Shown here piece after piece: positions 37,284 through 46,951 of a DNA stretch of 64,000 nucleotides. The translations under genes and the position numbers were made by a program. A model generated the notes under the pieces. That model was not told where the DNA came from, ran no database searches, and was given only the letters and a program-made list of their open reading frames with translations. This DNA comes from Deltaproteobacteria bacterium. GTDB taxonomy: Bacteria; Myxococcota; B64-G9. Position 1 is the stretch's first letter. Each line of letters begins with the position of its first letter. Where the stretch lies: contig JAFDKH010000002.1 in NCBI GenBank assembly GCA_019307065.1, positions 1 through 64,000 on the forward strand, in the 5' to 3' direction.

Positions 37284-39362
37284 TTATTTTCGGACCAAGA
37301 TCACTCGGGCGTCTACGGCTACGGCCCCCTGACCCTCGTGCAAGACCATCAGAGGATTCACATCGAGTTCCTGGATCTCGTCAAAAGCGTCAATCAGCCG
37401 GGCCACGGCCAGCACCCCATTGCGCACGGCCGAGATATCCCGGGGCAAGCGCCCGCGGGCCCCGGTCAACAAAGGATAGGCTTTCAAGGTACGCAGCATT
37501 TTATCAACTTCGTCTTGACTGAAGGGCACTACTCTCATGGCTACGTCTTTGAGTACTTCTACAAATATTCCGCCGACTCCGGCCAGAACCACTGGTCCGA
37601 AAGTCGCATCACGCTTGGCGCCTAAAATCATTTCTGTGCCGCCTTCGACCATCGGCTGAACCAGGACCTTCACCTGCGCGGCCTGGCCGGCCGCCTGACT
37701 GAGGCTTACGAATCCGCGCTCGATCGCCTGGCGGCCATCGAGCCCCAGGAGCACTCCACCAATATCGGTCTTGTGAGATACAGCCGCAGAAATCAGCTTC
37801 AACACTACCGGACCCCCGAAACCGTCGGCCGCCGCAACTGCCTGGTCAGCCGTTGCGACCACTTCGAACCCGGGCACGCTGATTCCGGCCGCGGCTATGA
37901 TCTCGAGGCCTTCATTCAGAAGCACCGGGCGTTCTTCTGCCCGGCAACGCGCGATGATTTCAGCAATCCGCGCTTTATCCATCTGACCGGGCGGCAACTC
38001 GGGTTGCGGGATCTGATCGTGTCTGTAGTCCCTGAGCAAAGCCAGCGCCTTGACGGCGTCCTCGGGAGCGGTAAAGACAGGATGGGTCAGGGTCTTTCTT
38101 AATTTGGACATCTCTTCGCCGTCGGTCGACACGCAGGTTGCCAGCGGTTTGGTATGTGAATACGAAAACTCTTCGAGCTTTTTTAAAAAAGCCCGCGAAT
38201 CTTCGCGTTCGACTGCCGAGATATAGGTATGCAGGAAGACGACTGAATCTACATCCGGCAGTTTTACGGTTTCTTCGACAATCCGAGTGTAAACGTCGTA
38301 ATCGAACAAGTCGCCCAGGTCTAACGGATTGGTCAGGCGAATAACTTTGGCCCTGAAGTGTTTCTCGATTTCGCGCAGGAACGGTTTTGGAAAAGTAGTC
38401 AGACTGAAACCTGATTTCTCGCAGGCATCGGCGGCAATTACGGCGTGCCCGCCGGATCTCGATATGACCGCGATCTGGTTGCCGCCCATTCTGGGCAAGG
38501 GCAAAATTTTCAAGAAGTTGACCAGCGTGTCGGATTCGTCGAAGCGGGCAATCCCGACCTGGCCCAGGGCGGCCGAGACGGCCATGTCGTCGCCGCTCAG
38601 CGCGGCGGTATGTGATTGGGCTATCTCCTTGGCCATTTCGCCCACATTTGATTTATGCATAAGAATCGGCTTCGAAGTCCGCCGCGCAATTTCCATCAGC
38701 CGGCGGCCGTCTGCGATACTTTCTAAGTACATGCAGATGATATCGGTCTGGTCGTCAGCGATCATGTACTCGAGCAAGTCACACTCGTCGACGTTGAGCT
38801 TATTACCGATGCTGGCGAACTTGGCCATACCCAGGTTTTCCGAGCCCAGGACGTTCAGATAATCCAGACCGACTCCGCCGCTCTGGGAGATGATCGATAT
38901 TTTTCCGCGGGCGAAGATATCCTTCAATCCGGCGAAGGGTACCGATAATCCGTTGTGCAGGTTGATCACCCCGATGCAGTTTGGCCCGATAAAACGGATG
39001 TCATGCTTGGCGGCTACCTCGACCAGCTGGTTCTCGACAGCCTGGCCCTCGGGTCCCAACTCTGAAAATCCGGCCGATTCGATAATCGCCCGGTGGATGC
39101 CTTTTTGGCCGCATTCTTCGAGTACTTCCGGCACGAAACGGGCCGGAACCAAAATGACCGCCAAATCAACCTGGTCGGGAATGTCGGCCACGGCCTTGTA
39201 GATCCGGCGCCCCAGGGTCTGGCCGCCCTTGGGCCCGACGTAGTAGATAATCCCGTCGAAATTGAACTCTTGCAGATTCTGAGCTATCCGGCGACCCAGG
39301 TTGAAATCGCTGGCCGAAACCCCGACCACGGCCAAACTGCGCGGATTGAAGAATAAATCCAT
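37284..39362 (-). CDS. Acyl-CoA synthetase (NDP/ADP-forming), second paralog
   Basis: LAVVGVSASDFNLGRRI, FIGPNCIGVIN, SHTAALSGDD, ATP-grasp GPVVLKLISAAVSHKTDIGGV, ELDVNPLM. Confidence 0.87.
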   Translation of the reverse strand: MDLFFNPRSLAVVGVSASDFNLGRRIAQNLQEFNFDGIIYYVGPKGGQTLGRRIYKAVADIPDQVDLAVILVPARFVPEVLEECGQKGIHRAIIESAGFSELGPEGQAVENQLVEVAAKHDIRFIGPNCIGVINLHNGLSVPFAGLKDIFARGKISIISQSGGVGLDYLNVLGSENLGMAKFASIGNKLNVDECDLLEYMIADDQTDIICMYLESIADGRRLMEIARRTSKPILMHKSNVGEMAKEIAQSHTAALSGDDMAVSAALGQVGIARFDESDTLVNFLKILPLPRMGGNQIAVISRSGGHAVIAADACEKSGFSLTTFPKPFLREIEKHFRAKVIRLTNPLDLGDLFDYDVYTRIVEETVKLPDVDSVVFLHTYISAVEREDSRAFLKKLEEFSYSHTKPLATCVSTDGEEMSKLRKTLTHPVFTAPEDAVKALALLRDYRHDQIPQPELPPGQMDKARIAEIIARCRAEERPVLLNEGLEIIAAAGISVPGFEVVATADQAVAAADGFGGPVVLKLISAAVSHKTDIGGVLLGLDGRQAIERGFVSLSQAAGQAAQVKVLVQPMVEGGTEMILGAKRDATFGPVVLAGVGGIFVEVLKDVAMRVVPFSQDEVDKMLRTLKAYPLLTGARGRLPRDISAVRNGVLAVARLIDAFDEIQELDVNPLMVLHEGQGAVAVDARVILVRK

Positions 39363-39500
39363 TTCGTTGCCCTCCAGAGGCAATCATCGTACTGGAGGGC
39401 ATAACGATTGTCTAGCCCGCGTTGGTCTTCAGGACCAGACCCTGGTATTATTGACGAACAAGAATATCTGGGCGAATATTTATCTTGTAGGAGGAATGCA

Positions 39501-39746
39501 ATGGCTCAGCTGACCTTGTATCTGGATGAAGAGACAGCCCGGCGGGTGGCTGATGCGGCCCGCAAAGCTGGACTGAGTCGTTCGGCCTGGATCCGTTCGA
39601 TAATCATGAAACAACTAGAGGACCGTTTGCCGGAGTCTTTTTTTGAGATACTTGGAACTTGGGAAGACGCCCAACTCGAACCGGAGGAGATCCTGGCAAG
39701 GATCCGAGAAAACACCGACCAACCTGAACGAAAACACGTCGAATAG
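39501..39746 (+). CDS. Ribbon-helix-helix (CopG-like) protein, antitoxin-like
   Basis: MAQLTLYLDEETARRVADAARKAGLSRSAWIRSIIMKQLEDRLPE; aggagg SD. Confidence 0.78.
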   Translation: MAQLTLYLDEETARRVADAARKAGLSRSAWIRSIIMKQLEDRLPESFFEILGTWEDAQLEPEEILARIRENTDQPERKHVE

Positions 39747-39828
39747 CTAAATCGATACCACCATCCCTTTGTGGGGGCCCTCGCTGATGCCAACCCTGGC
39801 CTATCAAGAGCCTAGCAGGATACTCAAC

Positions 39829-40542
39829 CTAACGTCGATTAATCAACAGGAGCAGGATGTACCAGAACATGAGCGCCACGGCCGCGAACAGGGCCAGGGC
39901 GGCGGCTACGTGCTGGTCGGTGCGGTAGTGTTTCATGACCGCCGAGGTGTAATACAGGATGTATCCGCCGGCTAAAGCTATCATGGCGACCGAGAAGAGA
40001 GTGCCCAACTCGAAGCCGAACATGATCGCGCAGACAATCAGACCCATGGCAATGAAGCCGCCGATCATCAAGACCCCGCGCATGAAAGAAAAATCTTTCT
40101 TGGTGATAAAGACCGTCCCGGTCAAGCCGGCGAAAAGCCCCAGGGTGAGAATCGCGGCGGTCGGAATGACATCGGGCGTAGTGTAAACGGCCGCGATCCA
40201 CAGAAGCGGCATGAAGATTATGGCTTCGGCCACGACATACAGCGCCAGGCCGGCATATTGCATGCCGACCGAGGTGGCCGAACGGGCCCAGCGATCGGCG
40301 ATGTAACCGACGGCCATGAACAATCCCAGAACAAGCAACCAGCCATATCGGGATTCCATCATCTTGAAGATCAACGGTTCGGTGATGTGCGCCAGGGGCA
40401 CCAGCAAGATGTACTCTATAATTGCAAAAGCTAAAATAGCTCCGGCCAGGTGCATATATGTCCGCCGAATGAAGGCGCTCCGGTCGGTGCTGGGCGCCAA
40501 CGCTACTGCATATTCCGGAATTGCAGAATCATGACTGGCCAT
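39829..40542 (-). CDS. Bax inhibitor-1/YccA family membrane protein
   Basis: [24 protein letters not shown]; seven hydrophobic segments; C-terminal [14 protein letters not shown]. Confidence 0.88.
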   Translation of the reverse strand: MASHDSAIPEYAVALAPSTDRSAFIRRTYMHLAGAILAFAIIEYILLVPLAHITEPLIFKMMESRYGWLLVLGLFMAVGYIADRWARSATSVGMQYAGLALYVVAEAIIFMPLLWIAAVYTTPDVIPTAAILTLGLFAGLTGTVFITKKDFSFMRGVLMIGGFIAMGLIVCAIMFGFELGTLFSVAMIALAGGYILYYTSAVMKHYRTDQHVAAALALFAAVALMFWYILLLLINRR

Positions 40543-40659
40543 GGGTAAATTCCTCCTTTGTCATTAACAAAACCTACCCAGAGGCTAGGCCAATACCCGG
40601 CCTGAGCGCAAGGGTTTTGCAGCAGGTTGCCAACTATTCACTAATTGACGGCTAAACCT

Positions 40660-42168
40660 TCATTTTTTGAACATGGCATCGAGATTCTTCAAGGCCTGGG
40701 CTCGTTTGCCTTTCTGTACCGGGCGCCGGCTTTCTTTACGTAAAGACAACGAAATGCGGCCTTTTTTCTGGTCGACTTCGAGGACCCGGGCAGTAACTGA
40801 CTGACCCAACTGAACAACTTCGGATGGGTGCTGGATGAATCTTTCGGCAAGTTCAGACAGATGAATCAAGCCCTGGGCACTCAGCCCTAGTTCTACAAAG
40901 GCCCCAAAATGTGTCAGATTGGTTACGAAGCCGTTCAGCTCGATCCCCGGACGCAAATCGGCCAGGCTCTTGACCATCGGGTTGAAGGTAAAACCGCGGC
41001 TGACCCGGCGGCCGGTCTTGGCCTGCCGCCTTTCCCAGGCCACCACGTCTTTAACGTCTTGCAAGGCTGCTTGCAATTGCCGCGCATCGACTCGATCGAG
41101 ATATTCACCGAGACCCATTTGATCGGCATCAAGCCCGGCATAACCCATGAGCGGATCTTGAAACCGCTCGGCAACCACACGGGCGGCGGCGGCCTTGATC
41201 GGGCCCGGCCGGCCTTTGGCTTGTTTCATCAGGCCGGCTTCGGGCACCGGTTCGAGCAGAAAGTTTTTTTCGGTCAACACATGAATCAACCTAGCAAAAG
41301 TAGTCTGACCCCCGATTCGTGCCAGGCCGACGTATTCAGCTGCCCGCCCGGCCAGCCATTCGGTAAGGCCAAAAAGATCCTCGATACCGAATTCAGCCTG
41401 CTCGGCCGACTTCGAACTTATAACGCAAACATGAATTGCCCGCTTGTCGATTGCCAGTCCAGCCACGACTCCCGGTAGGGGCGGTTTGCTAAGCAAACCA
41501 TACAAGGCCTCGGCCGAAGCGCCAATAACCCGGCGGTTGGCCCGTTCGGTAATCGTGTCCAGGACCGGCTTGGTAAGCGATCTGGCCAGGTCTTCAATCA
41601 GCTCTCGCGAGGCCGCGGGCCCCAAGAAGTGTTCGAGCTCGCCGGGAGGCGGCAGCACCTCGACCCACAACAGGCCGGCGCTTACCCCGCGCCCAATCGC
41701 AAACCAGCGATGCGGCGGAATCTCTGTGCAACCTTCGCTATGTTCGGCAAGCTCGGCCAGTTCTTCCGGGCAAGCCTCGGCGGCTACCTTCAAGTGTACC
41801 CGCAGCCGTCCGCGTTTGAGAGTCGCCCCGGTGGCCGCGCCGAAGCCGGCCGCTAAAACACCAGCTTGTTTTTCTGATTGGGTATGTCCGGCCGCCCAGC
41901 TGGCTGCCAAGATGCCTAAGCGATCATAAAACTCTACCGCGCCTGAAGCAGCTGTCTTGGACAAAGCCTGGTACCGCAAAAGGGCTCGGCGGATTTTCAA
42001 CAGATGCAGCGGCCCGACACCGGCTTTGGGCCTACTCGGCTCGCTCAGCAAATCGGCACAGCTCTCACCGTTTTGCGAACGCTGTCCAATCTCGCTCAAG
42101 AGCTCACGATCGAGTCCAAAGGTCAGGCCTTGCTTGTGAAGATATTCGGCAAATTCAACTACAGACAT
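40660..42168 (-). CDS. Tex-like protein with C-terminal S1 RNA-binding domain (diverged N-terminal half)
   Basis: FNPMVKSLADLRPGIELNGFVTNLTHFGAFVELGLSAQGLIHLSELAERFIQHPSEVVQLGQSVTARVLEVDQKKGRISLSLRKE. Confidence 0.8.
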   Translation of the reverse strand: MSVVEFAEYLHKQGLTFGLDRELLSEIGQRSQNGESCADLLSEPSRPKAGVGPLHLLKIRRALLRYQALSKTAASGAVEFYDRLGILAASWAAGHTQSEKQAGVLAAGFGAATGATLKRGRLRVHLKVAAEACPEELAELAEHSEGCTEIPPHRWFAIGRGVSAGLLWVEVLPPPGELEHFLGPAASRELIEDLARSLTKPVLDTITERANRRVIGASAEALYGLLSKPPLPGVVAGLAIDKRAIHVCVISSKSAEQAEFGIEDLFGLTEWLAGRAAEYVGLARIGGQTTFARLIHVLTEKNFLLEPVPEAGLMKQAKGRPGPIKAAAARVVAERFQDPLMGYAGLDADQMGLGEYLDRVDARQLQAALQDVKDVVAWERRQAKTGRRVSRGFTFNPMVKSLADLRPGIELNGFVTNLTHFGAFVELGLSAQGLIHLSELAERFIQHPSEVVQLGQSVTARVLEVDQKKGRISLSLRKESRRPVQKGKRAQALKNLDAMFKK

Positions 42169-43166
42169 GCCCAGCCTTCAATCGCCGAGGCGCTGCATTC
42201 GGCCGGGGCACTTACCGGGTTGCAGCGCGACGGGTTGCCCTGGGGAATCTCCACCCAATACTCGTATTCTTCGGTCAGGGCGGGATAGTCGGTACTGATG
42301 AAATGGGCCCCGGACGAAAGGGCCGCCTCCAGCCGGGTGGTATCGTTGGCAACCGCCTCGATCGAGCCGGAATCGGCCCGGGTCCGAATCATGAACCCAT
42401 CAGCCACGGCTTGTCGAATACTCTCTTGCTGGCTGACGGGATCATCCTTGAACATAATCGCGGCGTAACCAGCAGTGGTCTGACTGGCCCGGGCAAAAAT
42501 AATCCGATCGTCTAAGTGACTATCTGAATAAGTGTAGTAATCTCTGAAGCCTTCGCTATCCAGCAAAATAAACATCGCCTTGCCGCGCACGTCAGCCAGC
42601 AGCGGCCAGTTTTTATCTAAGACCGCCTGGCGCAGAGTCGGATAGGCGCCTTGCACATCGGCCGGCAAAATCAGGCGTTCGAGCGGCCAGATAGAAAGAA
42701 TCTTGTTTTCCAGCGAAGAAAAATATTCTTCAATGACTTGCTCGTCAAACTCGTCTTTGGGTTCGATCATGATAAAAAGCGGGTGGTGATCGGGCTGCTG
42801 ATCGGACCAATCCTTGATGATGCCCAGGCAGTCAGTCAACGGGCTACAAGTCGTATTTGCGTCCAGGAAAGGCACGTGCATGACATCGAAATAGTCATCG
42901 CCAGCCTGCCAGAGTATGTCCAATTCGAACTGGCGCACTCCGTATTCGCCAAGCTGCACATTCAAAGGGGCGTGACCATAGTTCCAGTCGGCGACACCGC
43001 TACTGTCGGGCTTCAAGTGGTATGAATTATGGGTGCCCTTGGCCTGCAGATGATTGAGCGCCAAAATCTGATCGAGGTAACCCCCGCAGGCAGAATTCGC
43101 CGAGCAGGCCTGTCCAATACAGGCAACCAGACCGAAAAATATGCTGGCTGGATACAAAATCCTCAT
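42159..43166 (-). CDS. Secreted Ca2+-dependent phosphatidylinositol-specific phospholipase C-like protein
   Basis: Signal/lipobox LVAC; KGTHNSYH, VRQFELDILWQ, DVMHVPFLD, FIMIEPKDE. Confidence 0.78.
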   Translation of the reverse strand: MRILYPASIFFGLVACIGQACSANSACGGYLDQILALNHLQAKGTHNSYHLKPDSSGVADWNYGHAPLNVQLGEYGVRQFELDILWQAGDDYFDVMHVPFLDANTTCSPLTDCLGIIKDWSDQQPDHHPLFIMIEPKDEFDEQVIEEYFSSLENKILSIWPLERLILPADVQGAYPTLRQAVLDKNWPLLADVRGKAMFILLDSEGFRDYYTYSDSHLDDRIIFARASQTTAGYAAIMFKDDPVSQQESIRQAVADGFMIRTRADSGSIEAVANDTTRLEAALSSGAHFISTDYPALTEEYEYWVEIPQGNPSRCNPVSAPAECSASAIEGWACL

Positions 43167-43180
43167 CGTTTACCAGTATA

Positions 43181-43202
43181 GCCCAAGTTTATGTGCTTGG
43201 GC
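43181..43202. promoter_or_regulatory. Inverted repeat GCCCAAG-N8-CTTGGGC between divergent genes
   Basis: Perfect 7-bp arms. Confidence 0.35.
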
Positions 43203-43282
43203 GATTATGTTTGGCTTGCTTGACCTTAGTCGATATTTATGTTTACGATTTGCACGATTTTAGTCGGAGGCGGAGGTTGTTA

Positions 43283-43759
43283 ATGCGTTTCAAAAAAATC
43301 CTGGTTTTTCTGGTAATACTATCCCTACCGGTTCTGGCCGGGCCCAAGCACTTCACGGTCGGAGCCGCACAGATAAAAGGCAAGCCGGCTGTCGAAGCCG
43401 GCAAACAAAGCGGCTATTTTATCTGGCAAGACAAAGATGGTTTGCACCTGCGCTGGACAGCCGCCGAAAAACCGCTTTTGTTTACCGGCCGGATCGATCT
43501 GGACAAACCCCTGAAGGATCTGTCCCGGGTAAGACAAAACGTCAGCGGTTGGGCCAAGTCTCACGGAAACCGGATTGTGTTATTTTCTTCGACCGTGCGC
43601 ACGACCGATATCGACGGGATCGACCTGAAGATTCCCGGCGGACGCAAGGCTCAATTACTGATCGATATCGACGGCAAACCGCCGACACTCGAACAGATCT
43701 TCCTCGGGGGAAAAAGCGCCAACCCCAAAGGGCTGCCCATGCGCCTGTTGTTACGCTGA
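43283..43759 (+). CDS. Exported protein of unknown function
   Basis: Signal peptide MRFKKILVFLVILSLPVLA; ggagg SD; ATG at 43283. Confidence 0.65.
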   Translation: MRFKKILVFLVILSLPVLAGPKHFTVGAAQIKGKPAVEAGKQSGYFIWQDKDGLHLRWTAAEKPLLFTGRIDLDKPLKDLSRVRQNVSGWAKSHGNRIVLFSSTVRTTDIDGIDLKIPGGRKAQLLIDIDGKPPTLEQIFLGGKSANPKGLPMRLLLR

Positions 43760-43784
43760 TCTTTTCTGATTCGATTTAGACATT

Positions 43785-44627
43785 CTAGCGCAGCTGTTTT
43801 TTCATCGACAGGGCAAATACGCCCAGCGGGCCGCGGACTAAGAAGTTCAGTGTGCGCAAATTGCTGACCGCCCGATCGAGCGAGGCCTGGGAGCCCGTGA
43901 CGGCCTGACCCAGTCTGCGGGCCAGGCTCCCGTCGGCCACAATCACCAAGCCCAGATCGATGACTCCCAACTCGAAAGCAGCCGCGACCGACAAAAGCGC
44001 TTCAAAGATCTCTTTGGCTTCCAGCACAAAATGAAGCTGAGCATTACTGCGTCGAAACCCGCCCGGCAAGGCCAGTCCGCTGCCGACGGTCGCCAGCAGA
44101 CTCCAGTCGTTTTTCAGCAGGATCTTTTCGATGTTATTCATCAAGCGAGTCGGCGTCGCCGATTTGGACACCTCGATCGTCGCCAAAAGATCTTTGAAAC
44201 CCATTAGGGCCGGGTGCAAAACACTCAACGGACGCGCCCCGGCGAAGAAACGCTGGCCGCCCAATTCGAGCACCTGAACTTCGGCCTGGGCGATCGATTC
44301 GACGCTGGCCATGTAACTTTTTTCGGTCCTACGGGCCAGCGACAAGACCCCGCGGGGCTGGCGGGCCTTGCGCCGCGGACAATTCTTGCTCAGCCAGCGG
44401 CGAAAAGGCTGACATTCCTGTCCGGTAAAAACCAGCTTGAGCTGGCGCGTTTTGCCGGAGGTCCGATACAGGCGTGCCGAAATCTTTAGTTGCTCGCCAA
44501 AGCCAATCTCGATATTGCGACCATGGCTGCCGGGATCTGCACCAAAGAAAGATTCCTCGTCCGGCTTGACAATCAGATAGCCTGAGATAGTCGATTTTCC
44601 GACGGTGTGTCGATAAGTTGTCGCCAT
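43785..44627 (-). CDS. Hypothetical protein (280 aa)
   Basis: Long ORF, plausible codon composition, no recognised motif. Confidence 0.6.
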   Translation of the reverse strand: MATTYRHTVGKSTISGYLIVKPDEESFFGADPGSHGRNIEIGFGEQLKISARLYRTSGKTRQLKLVFTGQECQPFRRWLSKNCPRRKARQPRGVLSLARRTEKSYMASVESIAQAEVQVLELGGQRFFAGARPLSVLHPALMGFKDLLATIEVSKSATPTRLMNNIEKILLKNDWSLLATVGSGLALPGGFRRSNAQLHFVLEAKEIFEALLSVAAAFELGVIDLGLVIVADGSLARRLGQAVTGSQASLDRAVSNLRTLNFLVRGPLGVFALSMKKQLR

Positions 44628-44717
44628 GCGCTAGGGTAAACACACCCGGCGCACTTGTGTCCAGAACATTGAATAATATCGGATCAGACTTGCCAGCTCA
44701 GATCCCACGGTTTACGA

Positions 44718-46808
44718 TTGGGCATGCAGCCAAAAGAACCGAAAAAGTTTTTTCTTGTTTTGTGCGCGCTGACTTTATGCTTATCGGCCCCGCTCGCCGC
44801 CGCCGGTCGTGACCCGGTCGATTTGTTCAAGAAAACTACCGCGGCCTATGCAGCCGGCCAGTTCAATAAATGCGCAAAACTCTCCAGGAATTTGATCGCG
44901 GCCAAACCCTTGAACCTGGACACGGCCCTCTTTCTTCAGGGCCAGTGCCGTTTCTACGGCAAGGACTACAAAGGCGCCCGTTCGAGCTTTGCCGGCCTGA
45001 CCAAACGCTTCAAAGACAGTCCGCATTTCATATTAGCCAGCCATCGACTGGCTGATTGCCGTTGGGAGCTGGGCCAATACAGTTTAGCTGTCGCCGAATA
45101 TTCCCGGGCCCAAAAGTTATCCAAAGATTTACTGACCGATCCGGTCGCCGGGCTGGACCGCCAGTTGAGATTTTATAAAAAACAGAAGAAGACCAAGGCT
45201 GTAAAAAATGTCTTGTTGACGCTCAGGACCCGTTATCCCGATCACCCGATCCTGTCCGACTATGAATGCGAGTTATCTGAGCAAGTGCTCAGCTTTGACG
45301 ATTTACTAGCCACGGCCAAGACCCTGCACACCATTAGAAAGTGGGATGCAGCCCTGGCCATCCTGGATGAGGTCCGCGATTCGGTCAGTCGCCAGCAGCG
45401 TTTCTGGCTTGCTTATCGGATCGGGCTGATACTGTTCGACATGCGCGATCGTTATGCCGCGGCACTCGAGATGTTGCTGGCCGCCCGGAGCAATTCTTTA
45501 GACAAAGCCCTGAACGAAGAGACCTGGTTTTATGCCTCCCGGGCCCTGGGCCGGCTGGATCGCGATGACCAGGCGATTGCCAGTCACCTGGGGATGCTCC
45601 AGAGTCACCCCCAGGGTCAGTATGCCGCCCGGGCCCTGTTCTATGCCGGCTGGCTCGAACAAAACCAGGCTCAATGTAAAAAAGCACAACCTTTGCTTAA
45701 ACGAACCTGGCAGGAATACCCGTCTAGCAAGTGGGCCGCTCAGGCGCGCTGGTTTTCTGCCTGGTGTCACATCCGCGACAAAAAATGGGAGCTGGCTATT
45801 ACGAATCTGGCGCCCCAGATTGGCATATCTAGATCGCCGAATACAGGCCGGGCATCGTACTGGACGGCAGTCGCTTATCAGGCCCTGGGCAAGAAAAAAC
45901 TTGCGATTGCCGCCTGGAAAAAAATCATCGAGCGTTATCCGCTGAGCTGGTATGGCTTGCTGGCCCGGGTCCGACTGGGCAAGCTGGTCGGGCCGCCTAA
46001 GCTGCCGACCTGGACCGCCAAACAAAAACTGGTCATCGACAGTCTCCTGGCCCGGGCGACCGAACTGAACAAGGCCGGCCTCGAATCGCTGGCAAGTTTG
46101 ATATTGCGCCGGGGCGAAAAAAGTTTTTTGGCTCGCTACAAAGGCGAGCGCGGCTTGCTGGCCCTCTTCAATGCTTACCACAAAGCCGACGACTACAATC
46201 GCCCCTGGCGCCTGGCCTTTCGATACCGTTTAGGCTCACTACGCAGGCTACCGACGGCTTTTTCAAAATACGTCTGGCAATATTCCTACCCGGCCTGTGC
46301 CCGTAAGATATTGAAAAAACATGTAGGCCAGGACGAGATGTTCGTATTGTTTCTACAGGCCATTATGCGCACCGAAAGCGGCTTCGACAGCCAGGCTCAC
46401 AGCCCGGCCGATGCACGCGGCCTGATGCAAATGATTCCGCCGACGGCTACAAAAGTCGCAGCCCAACTGGGCCTGGATTACGCCGACGCCAAGTTGTTCG
46501 AATCCGATTTCAATATCCAGACGGCGGCCTGGTATATCGGCAAGCTTTACAAGAAATTTCACGGCCAATGGCCGCTTGTGGCCAGTGCTTACAACGGCGG
46601 GGCCCCGGCCATGATGGACTGGTGCAAAAAGAACGGTCACCTGGCGCTGGATCAATTCGTCGAGACAATCCCCTTTACCGAGTCACGCCGCTATGCCAAG
46701 AAAGTCTTCGCAGCCTTTGCTCGTTATGCCTACCTGGAAGGCAAACCGTTACCTAAGCTTACGCTCAAGCTCAACCCTGATTTCTTAGATGACGGGATCG
46801 ACTACTAG
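44718..46808 (+). CDS. Soluble lytic murein transglycosylase (Slt-type) with TPR-like helical region
   Basis: MRTESGFDSQAHSPADARGLMQMIPPTA, NIQTAAWYIGKLYKKF, VASAYNGG. Confidence 0.92.
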   Translation: MGMQPKEPKKFFLVLCALTLCLSAPLAAAGRDPVDLFKKTTAAYAAGQFNKCAKLSRNLIAAKPLNLDTALFLQGQCRFYGKDYKGARSSFAGLTKRFKDSPHFILASHRLADCRWELGQYSLAVAEYSRAQKLSKDLLTDPVAGLDRQLRFYKKQKKTKAVKNVLLTLRTRYPDHPILSDYECELSEQVLSFDDLLATAKTLHTIRKWDAALAILDEVRDSVSRQQRFWLAYRIGLILFDMRDRYAAALEMLLAARSNSLDKALNEETWFYASRALGRLDRDDQAIASHLGMLQSHPQGQYAARALFYAGWLEQNQAQCKKAQPLLKRTWQEYPSSKWAAQARWFSAWCHIRDKKWELAITNLAPQIGISRSPNTGRASYWTAVAYQALGKKKLAIAAWKKIIERYPLSWYGLLARVRLGKLVGPPKLPTWTAKQKLVIDSLLARATELNKAGLESLASLILRRGEKSFLARYKGERGLLALFNAYHKADDYNRPWRLAFRYRLGSLRRLPTAFSKYVWQYSYPACARKILKKHVGQDEMFVLFLQAIMRTESGFDSQAHSPADARGLMQMIPPTATKVAAQLGLDYADAKLFESDFNIQTAAWYIGKLYKKFHGQWPLVASAYNGGAPAMMDWCKKNGHLALDQFVETIPFTESRRYAKKVFAAFARYAYLEGKPLPKLTLKLNPDFLDDGIDY

Positions 46809-46884
46809 AAGGCGGTCGCGAGTCAAAACCGTCCCGAGTCAAAACCGCGACGATTCTTTATTTAGGGTCTTCTCTTTTTGATAT

Positions 46885-46903
46885 ATTATTACATCGTAAT
46901 AAT
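46885..46903. promoter_or_regulatory. Inverted repeat ATTATTAC-ATC-GTAATAAT, candidate operator
   Basis: Perfect 8-bp arms in AT-rich DNA upstream of the DUF1016-SNase gene. Confidence 0.45.
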
Positions 46904-46951
46904 TGTAATAAATTACTTGTATATCTTGTAAATACTTAGTATATCAATATA

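Noticed and set aside
41300-41320. tctgacccc match resembling the REP tail at 140-160
   Set aside because: Only a short match inside the Tex-like coding sequence, no palindrome; coincidental.
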